From NCBI GenBank assembly GCA_950295325.1, contig OX485807.1, positions 38,098,440-38,162,439 of the forward strand: 64,000 nucleotides of DNA, written 5' to 3'. The notes under the pieces were generated by a model. It made no database searches. It was not told the origin of the DNA and was given only the letters and a program-made list of their open reading frames with translations. Below, one piece after another: positions 37,901 to 48,498 of the stretch. Numbering within the stretch: position 1 is the stretch's first letter; each line of letters begins with the position of its first letter. A program made the translations under genes and the position numbers. The DNA comes from Polytrichum commune (lineage: Eukaryota > Streptophyta > Polytrichopsida > Polytrichales > Polytrichaceae).

Positions 37901-39750
37901 TTCTCACATGGTTGGTTCAAAAGCTCCCATCCTAACCCACGGTGATATTCAGTAGCATAGTTTTACAGATTGCTATACTCAAAACGTTGAGTTCCAGTGT
38001 AGATGAAGAGGCACACATTCATCATCACTCGTACTCCATGCCGTAACGCTGACCCTTTGAGATCTTGGCAACGTATCGCATCCTCATTGGGCACAAGCAC
38101 AACAAATATAAACCATGACGCATGACCTTCATGAGATGATTTGTGCTACGCCACACATTGTACACCCGTCACCGTGCTACGATATACACGAAGAAGCCTT
38201 GCTACAGCATGTAACAGGGCTCCTCATGTACAATAATATCTAGCACATAACTAGTCCATAAATCTACAAATACCTCTTGTTGGTGAGCATCCTGGTCATG
38301 TTGTTGGCAGCCACACCAAACAGCTTGTCTTTCAAATTCACGGTGTCTCCCTTCGCCGCGTAGTTAGTTAGGAGATCCTTCATCATGTGATGAACCTCCT
38401 CTGTTCGGATGTGCATGTAGGAGGCATGGCGCTGTGGGGAAAATAGCTCTGCATTGCACAACTTGCGAAGCTGCCTCCAGTACAGTCCGTAGGGAGCTCC
38501 ACTGAAGTTTTTGTAGTCCGGGTTTCCTGTGATCATGGTCCAATACAACCGCGTGGGCCGCGATGCGAAGATGGCATCATTCTTTTGGAAGAGCTCTTTT
38601 GCCACAGCCACAGTCGATACCACTATACATGGGTGGGATCCTACAACCAAAACACAGCAATTCTCAAACCGTCAGATATAAATTTAAAGAATTACCCACG
38701 TCGGACAGGTTTGCTTAGAATCCCTGCTCATGATGAGTCTGGCTCGCAATGTTAGCACCGTGTTGTGTTGAGAATCACTATTCTGGTAATGCACGTGAAC
38801 ATAGTACCTCTCATCATTCAGCCAACGAAAATGTCCGTGAAATAGTTTGTAGCCTGGAGGATATTGACTTGGTGACGTTGTTTTGACGGCGGTTTTAGCT
38901 TCAAAGTCGGCCCGATCTAGTCTAGTGGGACAGAATTGTGATAGATTATCGACATGAGGAGGTAGGTTTTTGAACATGGATGGATGAGAGGTGCTCATTT
39001 GTAAGGATTCTCTCAATCCTCCTATTTGTATGTACTTCATCCACCCAAGTAAGAAAAACTTGACAGATCATATATTGGTAGCAAAATTAAGAAAAACGTA
39101 GTTTTCAAGTAATGGAATAAATTGAAAATTCTCACCACTCAATTGAGATCGTGATCAAATGACTTGAATCTAGGTTATTAAAGAATTTGATTCCAATCCT
39201 ACGTGACTACAAAGTGAGAGATGACGCCAAACTGAAACGTTGACGTGAATGAGAGACGCTTCACCCCATGGACTTAGATTGGCTGATATGGGAAAGTTGG
39301 CGTGAATGAGAGATGCTTCAACGCTCAGATAGAGACACGGCTTTCGGGAGCCCAAACTTCATGACCGATTACAAATTGATCCATCCAACTCAAAATAGGA
39401 GAAGATTCGATTTCCGTGTTGATCGTACCCAATTGAAGATACATGAGACCCCCAAACTTGTCCGCGAGTGCGCCAAAGTACCGGTGTGGGAGCTCCTTTG
39501 AAGCCATCCCCATGTCAGGCAAGTTTCCCAAAACGGGCCATGGCCAAGGCCCAGGTGGCAGATTTCTCCGCCGCTGTATGACACGATGGAAATGCAACAC
39601 TATGAGTGTGGACAATAATGCTGCGGTTACGAGCAGCATGACTCTTGATCTGCCCACGCTGTCTAAAGCCTCAGAGCTAGAACTCACGACACTCAGTTTC
39701 ACAACATGCTGTCGACTAGAAGATCCATAAGCTCCCGCCTGCTGTTCCAT
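34920..39750 (-). CDS. Cytochrome P450 monooxygenase, A-type (CYP71-clan-like)
   Basis: Four exons on the minus strand: 39429-39750, 38274-38640, 37012-37363, 34920-35561, all GT..AG and in frame (560 aa). It is probably an ER-anchored haem-thiolate monooxygenase of specialised metabolism; the substrate is unknown. Motifs: hydrophobic anchor, proline hinge PPGP (65-68), I-helix AGTETT (352-357), K-helix EVFR (409-412), PERF-type FNPQRF, and haem loop FGAGRRMCPA with ligand Cys495. The usual Gly two residues after the Cys is Ala. A TATA box at 39851-39858 puts the likely first in-frame ATG at 39750. Starting instead at 39639 gives 523 aa with the anchor at the extreme N-terminus, the commoner P450 layout, so the start is uncertain. 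Intron 3 (35562-37011) holds a MITE. Family assignment below clan level was not possible by eye. Confidence 0.9.
36335..36672. mobile_element. MITE with internal perfect hairpin in P450 intron 3
   Basis: The outer arms are inverted: CTTCACACGGGGTCCCAA at the left, and GTTCACATGGGGTCCCAAG as the complement of the right end, with GGGCC near the right terminus. Inside, TTGTGTTGAGAGTTGGGT (36440-36457) pairs perfectly with ACCCAACTCTCAACACAA (36473-36490) across a 15-nt loop. It is non-coding and lies between P450 exons 3 and 4. Confidence 0.6.
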
Positions 39751-39850
39751 CTCCACATGCAGAAATCCTGCTCGCTTTCTGAATACTAGTGGGCCTTTGC
39801 AGCGAGGGAGATTTTCCTCGGCTCTCATGAATGCCCCATGGAGCCGCTGA

Positions 39851-39858
39851 TTTATATA
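39851..39858 (-). promoter_or_regulatory. Candidate TATA box of the P450 gene
   Basis: TATATAAA on the minus strand, 101 nt before the ATG at 39750 and 212 nt before the ATG at 39639. Transcription would be expected to start about 30 nt downstream, near 39820. Confidence 0.5.
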
Positions 39859-41639
39859 CAGAAGGGCAGTGGATGGTTGAACTGCCTGTTGAAGCATCGC
39901 ATCTAGGAGGAAAACTACGTCATTCATGAGAAAAAAAATTATATTGTAATAGCATAGGCTTTATGGGACCTTGTGAATCGGTAGTTAGTGTCTGTACTTT
40001 AACCCTTCAAGCTCCAAGCGGCCCATCCTGTGCCTCACAATGCCATACCCACGGTTTTAAGAACACGTCTTGGTTCGTTTTGTTAAAAGTATAAAAATTT
40101 GATTTCATCCAAAACTAGCTCAGTTATTAGTATAAATAGGATTTTTCTAATCAAAAACATACCTACGTGTTGAATGAGCTATAGGGAGATCTGAGTGTGT
40201 ATGAAAGACTTAGATTGAGATACATATCACATATGTCTAATCACTGTTGTCACTTATGATTTTACTAACACTTCCTCTTTTCAATAGTTGTGTTCAAGAT
40301 GGTTTAAAACCTTAAACAGAATAAAGTATTTCAATACTTGTTGGGAGTGCATACAAATTGTCATGAATCCCCTAGAAACACTTCTCCAGTCCTTTAAAGG
40401 GATTAGGTAGCCTTACTAGAGCGTAAGCTCAGAGTGTTTTTGAACATCCCATGTTGTGAGTATCAGACAAAAACATATAATGATTTTGCAGCCCCAGACT
40501 CTGTTGACCTCCACAACGTGGAAAAGCAGACTTGAAGTCCACTCTGTTCCCATAACTTAATCTATTGCACTTCTTTGTAATTTTGTGGGGCAAAAGTCCC
40601 CTCCCCAAACGTTTGCATGTTTGAGTTGTTGTCAGGACCCCAACTTGACAAAATCTGTGTACGGAAATGCTCGAAGGTGACAATCAGTGTCCAGGAAGAA
40701 ATTATGGACGAAATTGGTCCAAATCGTAAGTCTTTCCAAAGTCCAACCAGTTACATGTTGTGATCTTCCAGAATTTTCTTTGATAATTTGACGTATGTTA
40801 CACAACGACCTCTAAAATGATGGGTGCTTTTCCCGAAAGTCTTGAACTTCAACCGCTTATTTCTCAGACTCCACCAGTTCATCTGTAAGTAGTGGTCGGG
40901 CCTCCCCGTTCATTGGTGACAACATTTCTCACTTTAGAATTATTATAAATAAATAAAGAAAACAAATAACAACACCCAATGGCTTGGACAACTTCACTAT
41001 GCATATATTTATCTTGGAACAAAATGCCAAGGGGAGGGGGGAAGAGGAAGGAAAAGAAAAAGAAAAAGAAACATAAACTCACAAAACACACTACAACAAA
41101 ATCGACAAAAAAACGACTTTGTTTATGATTGTTATTTGAGTCGTTGAGGACTACAATGACTATTAATTTTTGTGTTATTACGGACGACTTGTAACGGACA
41201 GACAGTTGTTGGGGACGTGACGTGGGAACCTGAACTCTAGTCATATAGGGTAGTCGTAAACATGTTGAGCAGACGTGGCAAACCATCATGATTTAGATTT
41301 CATGTGGCGTTACGTGGCAACGCCACGACCTCACATCCATGTCATCATCTGACATGGCATCCACGCCACGACCTCACATCCGGGTCATCATCTGAGTTGG
41401 CTCTCACGCCATGTCAACAAGAGCCGGCAAATGACTACACAAGAACTTTATTTATGGACACGTGGCATTATATTAGGTGTCCACTTGTCACGCCATGTGT
41501 ACATTGATGTACAATCAGCATCCATTTCAACTTGTCACGTGTCATCAGCACACGCACTGAAATGTCCCACTAATGAAAGAGTAAACAAAGGCTCAATGTG
41601 CTCATAGATGGCCTAAACCCGTGCACATGTCACTAGCAT
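39859..41639. other. P450 5' flank and intergenic DNA, no supported gene
   Basis: No gene is visible. At 41319-41397 the phrase ACGCCACGACCTCACATCC followed by GTCATCATCTGA occurs twice, 42 bp apart. Positions 41494-41534 recur at 62761-62801. Confidence 0.45.
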
Positions 41640-41815
41640 GTAGTCCTTCAATAGTAAGATAGATAGATAGAAACTCCGGTCCCTATTTAAAGGGGCCGGT
41701 GTGAATGAAGTGTCCGTTCGTATTGTCAAATGACCTGATGCCCACCAGACAAGGGGAAATTTGGACAATACTACTCTCCCCTTCCGGGGATGGACACTAT
41801 AGTAACCGGAAAACG
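41640..41815 (-). mobile_element. 5'-truncated copy of SINE family B
   Basis: The complement matches the 3' part of the SINE at 45940-46303: ACTATAGTGTCCATCC, AGGGGAGAGTAGTATTGTCC, ATACGAACGGACACTT and ACCGGAGTTTCT, followed by a (CTAT)n tail instead of (CT)n. The tRNA-like head is missing. Confidence 0.7.
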
Positions 41816-41895
41816 AAATAAAGGTAACCCTCCTTAGTTGTTTAGCATGTAGTTGGGTCAATGTTATAGTATAAGTTGTAATTTGTTGTGTTTGG

Positions 41896-42095
41896 TGGAC
41901 GCCAAGTCATGTTTCCTTGGTTGGTTGAGGGAGGATGTTTTAAATTAGCTACATGTAGACGGTCCGGGTTCGACTCCCGTTGAGTCCGTCTGAGCGTTTA
42001 GTGTGTTATACATGACTTGGTGCTGCTAGTGATTTAAAGGCAGGAAAATTGTACCAACTAGCCGGCTTCTACCCATCTTCCTAAGCTATTGGAGT
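41896..42095 (+). mobile_element. tRNA-derived SINE family A, copy 1
   Basis: Carries Pol III-type internal promoter boxes: A-like TGGTTGAGGG (41922-41931) and canonical B box GGTTCGACTCC (41967-41977) at tRNA-like spacing. The T-arm folds as CCGGG/CCCG. It aligns with 60020-60225. An inverted pair, GCCAAGTCATG (41901-41911) and CATGACTTGG (42011-42020), encloses the tRNA-like part in both copies. It lies just beyond the 3' end of LINE copy 1, in the opposite orientation. Confidence 0.7.
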
Positions 42096-42175
42096 TTATA
42101 TTGTTCAATAAATAAAGGACTACTTTATGATCTTTTTCTTATTCTTGTTATTTTGTTTGTTTGTTTATTCATTTA

Positions 42176-45100
42176 TTATTCTGTTGGTATTGTTTGGTTA
42201 TTTTCAATTCGTCTTTTATGTAGAAGGATTGAACTAGCATATTGTATGGCAATGGTGTTTATTTCTTTGAATGTATGGTTTATAGAATTTTGAGGTAGTT
42301 TAAATGTTTGTTCAAGTTGTTTCATTGACGGGGTGTGTGTGGTTCGTCTAGCTCCAGTTGAGATGACTATAAGTGGGTCTACTTTCTAGCCTTGTTGAGT
42401 GATGTCATTAATTAGTGGTTGATATTTTTGAATTTTATTGTCAATTGTATCTTGTGGGAATATGTCGTTTGTGTATGTGAATTCAATAAATTGTACCGTG
42501 AGGTTGTCTGTTGGGTGTGGTGGTGGGGTGCTTTGGTGTGGGAGTTCTTTGATACATAGGAGGTCGGGTTTAAATCGTGCATTGCAGTGGCATCTTTGTT
42601 GTTCACATGTACATGGTAGGAGCCATGTGGGGACTGTATTCTCTTGTGGGTTGTTGTCGAATGTCCCTGCATTCATGAGGATGTAGCATCTTGATTTTTG
42701 CAATGATAGGATTAGTTTTCTTAGTTGCCATACTGCTTTGTTATGCCTTTTGGTTTTTAGGGCATGTACATGGTGTTGATTGCATTTTAACAGTACATAT
42801 AGTCATGTATCTGCATCAGAGGAGTTACAGATTGGGCATGTGATAGATAGGAATCTTTCTATGCCAAAAAATAGTTGTTTTCTGGCGTTGCCCATATATT
42901 GTCCAGTTCGGAATTTTAGTATGCATGTTTTTTGTGAGTCTAATATAATAGGGTTAGACCAGAAATTATTAGATATTTCATTATCAATGTCAGGGTTCAT
43001 TGTCCATTTGCTAATGTTGGGAAATTGTTCTGACATGGTTTTTAGATTGTTAACTCGGTCGTGTTTAGTTATGTATGTTTCGAGGCATCTGACAGGGCCT
43101 TTGTCAGGTCGCTTGTTTGGTCCAAGCCAGGTGTCTTTTTGGAAATAGTATGGTGTGGTGTGTGCAAATTCGTATGATTTAGCAACGAATCTGTATCTTT
43201 TTTTTGCGCCTTGTTTTGCTAATTGGTCTGCTTGCTCATTTCCATCAATGTTTGTGTGTGTTTTTACCTTATATATCGTAGTGGGTTGCGTTCGGTTTTT
43301 GAGCAATTCTACCATAGATGTTAATATAGTTTTGTCAGCATGATTGTTATGTTGGGTAGAGTGTTTTATTTGTGTGTTAAGTACATATAGACAGTTGAGG
43401 CAGTCTGTGAATATGTGTGCTGGTTCATTTGTGTATTTGATAGTAATTAATCTGAGTGTTTTGTGTATGGCCATTAGCTCAATCCTAAAGCTGGTTTGTA
43501 GGCCAGGCAGTCTTTTAGATATACGTATTTCTGCTTTTGTTGGGTTGTAAAGTCCATAGCCAATTTTTTCTTTCTTCCAATGTCTGTCATTTGCTTGTAT
43601 GGGTGGGACAAACGATCCGTCTGTATAGTAGTTGTATTGTGGTGGGAATTTTAATATCGTGTTTTTTTCGAAGTTTGGTAACGGTGGTATGTTTGTAGTT
43701 AATGGGTTGATATGGGGTGGGTAGAGTAATTTATTCCATTTAGCGTTTTTGTTTACTGGAGTATTGTGAGGTGTGGGTTAGGCCTTTTGTATGTGGTATT
43801 GTGTTATTTGTAGATTTGCGATTGTTGTTTTAATTGTGTCTATTTGGTTGGGTGTGCCAATGTTGTGGTTTTGGTGGTGGATACAGAAGATGTGTATTGC
43901 TAATGGTTATATCCGAGGTTTGTTTATGTTTTGGGGGGTTGTTGGTCCGTCATATGTAATGGTGTCGGCATTGAAATAAGCTAACACATGTGTGTCCGGG
44001 AATGGTCCGGTGTGTGGTGAGTAGTTTTGGTACCAATTAATGTCCGGTGTGACTAGTAATGTGATGTTGTTTGGGTCGTTTTTGGCTGCTAGTTTTGTCC
44101 AATGTATTACTTGTTGGGTTGTTTCTTCATTATGTGGGTGGGCATACCCAATACCAATCCATTTATATTAGAAGGCAGTGCCTAGTGATCCAAAGATTTT
44201 GTCTCTTGCAAATGGGAAATAAAATTTAGTAATATGTGTAGAACATGTTACTGGTGATGAGAAGTATGAGTGTGTGATGTTGAATGTTTTAGTGATGGAA
44301 TCAAGGAGATTTACTGGAAGAATGTGTTGTGATGCTTTTAGTGGGTATTTTTTCGGTTTTTTAGAATTATATCATTGGTAGAACCATACAACTTCTGTTT
44401 CAAATGATTGTGGGGGAGGTACTAGACCGTGTGTGTTGTATTTGTCTTTGTTGTATTGTTGCCAAAGCCATTTTAGTCTTGTAGTTGGGATGGTAATGAG
44501 GTGTCTTCCCTTGTCTTCATATATATCTATTAATTCATTTTGTATGTGTATAGTGTTTTCAACAGTGGCAATTTCTTTTTCTGGGTTGCATTTTATTACT
44601 GAAATTTGAGTATATGGTATTATCATAGGTGGTGGTATAAATCTTGGATCTTTGGCTTGTATAGGGGCTAGGTGTTTGTGCGATGTTTTTATAGTAGTTG
44701 TGTTGATATTTTGTGTAGTATTCTTTTAGCAGTTTGATGTTGTGTTCGATTATTAGGGGTTGGTTTAGTGGGAAGAGTTCGCATTGTGGCAGCCATTTGT
44801 TATATGTGGTGTTGTTTTGGAGTGACCATTGGCATAGGTATGTGTTGAATTTTTTGGTTATTTTATACTTATCTTTGGTTTCGTTTGATTTGTGGTTCAG
44901 TATAATGTGGACGGGGAATCTGAGTGGATTATTTTTTATGTTGGGGGTGGATTGGGTTGTTGGAGTTGTTGTGGTATTGGTGGGTGTAAGGGGTTTTCTT
45001 GCACTCTGGGTGTTAGTTCTCTATTTTCTGATATATATCTTGCTTTGAGTGTGCGGGCTTGTGGGTGTCTGGTACATGAATTTGGACAATTTTGGTTGCA

Positions 45101-48100
45101 ACTTTGTTGACAAAAAAGTTGTTCCGCTATTCGTAGTGCAGTTTTTTCGAGTTTTGTCGGTATTTTATAATATATTTGGAAGTTTTTTTGTGACATTAAA
45201 TTTGTGCCATTGGGGAGGGAGATATGTTTTATTTTTTTTATGTTGTAAGTTAGGAGTTTATGGAATAGTTTTAGGGATAGCTCGGGGTTTAGTTGTGGTA
45301 GTTCGGTTGTGGTTTGTGGTCTTCATTCATGTTCTAGTTCTGTTTTGTGGAGTTGAAAGTTTGCTTCTATGCTTTTGAGGTGAGCTCCTCGTTCTTTTTT
45401 CATTAGAAATAATGTTCGTGTTGTAGGTGATCTTATACAGTCTTGGTATTTGATTCTTTGTATGTCCTCTGCTCCACCGTGTTTGGCTAGTATATGTTGT
45501 ACAAGCCCTTTGTATATTATTCCTAATCTTCCGGGGTCATTTAGTGCGTTTCTAAGTTGTTCACTAATACATCTTAGGTAGGCATTTTTTAATGAGAATG
45601 CTTCTAGTATAAATAGATCATGTGGTAGTTGGGTTATTACATTTGCTGTGCATTTGGGTAGACCACAAATTATTTTTTGAATTCCAATTATTTTTTGTTT
45701 AATTTTTTGATGGTTGGTAATGAGTATGGGACTGCGTAGAAGCTATAGGCTATACCGGCTCTGATGACAGTATCCACCATGCTTATTTTTTGTTTGATTG
45801 CTGCTGGGCATTTTGTTAGTTCTTTACATTGGTTTATTATTTTAGCCAACGTGATGTGTGTTTGGAGCTTCCATTTTAGTGAGGGTATTAGTTGTATGCC
45901 TAAATAGACATAGGGTTCGTTTTGGTGTATGATAGGTAGAGGCACCACGGGCCTTGGCTTGGTGGTTAGGCTCATGGCCCCCAATGAGGAGGTTGTGGGT
46001 TCTATTCTCCATGCCGGCGTGGTGCTCACCACCTTAGTCCACTCAACTATGGTGGGGGGTCCTTGGACCTTGTTGTATGGGTACCTCAAAGCCCTTTGGG
46101 GGGATACCATGTCCGGTATCTTCAAGGCACTAGTGGCTAGCTAGGAACTAGTATAGTGTGTCACTATAGTGTCCATCCTCGAAAGGGGAGAGTAGTATTG
46201 TCCCAGTGTCCCCTTGTCCAGTGGCCATCGGGTTCATTGGCATTACGAACGGACACTTTATTCACGCCGGCCCCTTGTAGACCGGAGTTTCTCTCTCTCT
46301 CTCTATGATAGGTAGTGGTTGGTTTCTGTAGTTGATGTTTTGGGCTTGGATTTTGGCTTTGAATGTTTCCGGTTTTATTTTTGATTTATTTGGACATCCT
46401 GTGATGGCACATTTTAGCACTCTTAAATCCATTCCGGCCCAATCACAGTATTTGTCTAATTTGCTTAGTTGTGTTTGTATAGATTGAAGATTGTTTGTGA
46501 TAGCGGCCAGATCGTTTGCGTATGTTGCCGAGCTGATTGTTAGTTTGGACGTACCAAATGTGTATCCATGCTTTCTTCTTTGTAGCCACCTTAGTAGAGG
46601 TTCTAGGAATATTAGGAAGAGGTATAGGTTGAGTGTGTCGCCTTGTATTGTGCCTCTTTGTATTGGTATAGGTTTTGTTTTTCCGAAGTGTTTACCAGTG
46701 AATATGGTATTGGAGTTTGAATAAATGTTTCCTATTAGGGTCACCGCATCTTCTGGGTAACCTAAGTATTTTGTTATTGCTAACAGCCTTGCGTGATCAA
46801 GAGAACCGAAGGCATTTTTGAAGTCAATATACAATAAATATATATCTTGGTTTGTAAATCTTGCATCTTCTAGTGCTGCTATGAGGAGTTGGAGTTGTTT
46901 AGACGTGCTTCTTTCTGCTCTGAATCCTCCTTGACTGTCATGTAGGATTTGGTGTTTTTCCCCATATGTTGATAATATGAATGTTAGGGTACTTGTAAAG
47001 AATTTGTATATTGTGTTTGTGAGTGCAATTGGTCTATGGTTTGATAATTTTGAGGGTTCTCCTTTTTTATATAAGAGTATGGTTAAGCTTATTTTTCATG
47101 ATGTTAGAATTTATTTTTGTTTGTAACAGTGGGAGAAGAATAAGAAGAGTAGTTTGTGAAAGATTTCGGACATATTTTTTATGATTATATTGGAAATTTT
47201 ATCGGGGCATGGTGTTTGCTAGGTTTTTAAGATAAATGTCGTATGTTTCTCTGTCAAAGTATTCATGTAGTGGAGTTTGTGGGATTCCTCTCTTGTCGAT
47301 GACAAATCCATCCAGGTCATGCCAGGGGTATTGTCTTACACCGCAGGTGCAGTATGGTGTGTGTTCCGGATGGTGATAACATGTTGGTACTGTGGGTCTG
47401 TTGCTAATGGATTGTTATTTGTGGATTTCGTTGGCTATGTCTACCGGGTTTATAAGTATGTTGTGGTGTTCATCTGTAATGCAGTCGAGTGGGGGTGTTT
47501 CTTGGTTTTTGAAGACTCTTTTGTTAATTTTCTTTGGACTTTTTTCATATAGTTGTCTATATTTGGTTGTGGCTTTTTTAATGCATTCTTGGGTCTATTT
47601 TGTGGTAATTTTTCGGGCGTGTATATTTGCGGTTTTGGCTATTTGGGCTAGTGTTTTTATCCATTCTTGTTGGTTAGGTTCTTGATTTGGGGGGGGGATA
47701 ACGACTTGAATATGATTACGTAGTTCTTCTATTATTGGGTGTGTTAACCAATTTGATGACTTCTTTATGGAGTAGATTGCTTTTCTAATTAAATGGTAGG
47801 TGGAAAGATGTTTTTTTCCATTTTGTTTGTAATTTTTTTGGTAGAAAGCCTCTTTGTTGTGATGTTCGGTTTGTGAGGTCTGGGAGGGGTGGTGTGCTAC
47901 ACGTGTCTTGGGTTTTTTCAGAAATTTGTTGAATTAAGTGGTCTAACTTAGTGCAAGATGTTTGCCATTGTACAGTTGTTATTTGGTTGTTATTTAATAT
48001 GTTTGTGAGTTCGTTTATTTGGAGTGCGATTTCTTCGAAAAGTTTTGTTTTGAATATTTCGATATTTGCCTATGGAATGGGGTTTAGTAGCCTTGGTGGT

Positions 48101-48498
48101 TTGTTTGTGGTTGGTGGCATACAGCGGGCTAGTAGTGTATTTGGTGGTATATGTAGTGTTATTGGGGAGTGGTCTGAGTTTAGGTTATGATCATTATTTG
48201 TGGTTGATGAGTATAGAGCGTTATTGGGTGTTTTAATGTAATATCCATCTATTAAGCTAGTTTGGTTGTAGTCTTGACCCCCTTGTCTAGAATATGAGCT
48301 ATTCGTGGGGATATATGTGAGTTGGAGGTTGTTCGTAAATGTATGCCATTCTATATCTTCAACTTGTGGTGGTGTTGTTACGTATTCATTTTGTTGTCCA
48401 ATTAGGGCTATGTCTCTGTTAAAGTCTCTGCATAGGATGAGTGTGTGGTTTGGGTTGTTAGTGTTTTGTTGTGATCGGTTGAGTAATGTTATATTCAT
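42176..48498 (-). pseudogene. LINE ORF2 remnant: APE (part)-RT-RNase H-CCHC-RLE
   Basis: Broken coding remnant of LINE copy 1. Readable blocks on the minus strand include the APE C-terminal part (48070-48498), the RT core (46262-46834, Phe-Lys-Asn-Ala-Phe motif A, mutated YAND motif C), RT thumb (45688-45930), connector segments (44372-45196), RNase H and downstream (42803-43474, HANIDGNE/THTNIDGNEQADQLAKQG-type block) and the restriction-like endonuclease (42386-42703). It is useful as an independent copy: residues conserved between it and the 52.7-59.9 kb copy mark the functional parts of this family. Confidence 0.85.
45940..46303 (+). mobile_element. tRNA-derived SINE family B inserted in LINE copy 1
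   Basis: A 364-bp insertion splitting the LINE reverse transcriptase. A perfect 12-bp target duplication TATGATAGGTAG flanks it (45928-45939 and 46304-46315). The head has an A box TGGCTTGGTGG (45955-45965) and a B-like box GGTTCTATTCT (45998-46008), 32 nt apart as in tRNA genes. The 3' end is a (TC)n tract. Related 3' parts occur at 41640-41815 (-) and 60583-60722 (+). Confidence 0.88.

Larger units (their letters stand above)
42110..48498 (-). mobile_element. Dualen-like LINE, copy 1 (5'-truncated, inactive)
   Basis: The minus strand encodes ORF2 from the distal APE endonuclease (CRDFNRDIALIG at the truncated 5' end; SDHSPI downstream) through reverse transcriptase (45.7-47.3 kb), connector, RNase H (~43.2-43.7 kb), CCHC and restriction-like endonuclease (42.4-42.65 kb, RFKPDLLC...FIEFTY). 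ORF2 stops at 42176 and is followed by an AATAAATAAACAAAC-type tail. Relative to copy 2 it has many frameshifts and substitutions: YADD reads YAND, and GDTLSP reads GDTLNL. A SINE is inserted at 45940-46303. ORF1, the 2A-like region and the first half of the APE domain are absent. Gene-like frames on the plus strand here are G/T-rich shadows. Confidence 0.88.

Noticed and set aside
41915-41990. tRNA-like B box and T-arm suggesting a tRNA gene
   Set aside because: No complete cloverleaf or acceptor stem; the repeat structure, second copy and poly(A) tail identify a SINE.
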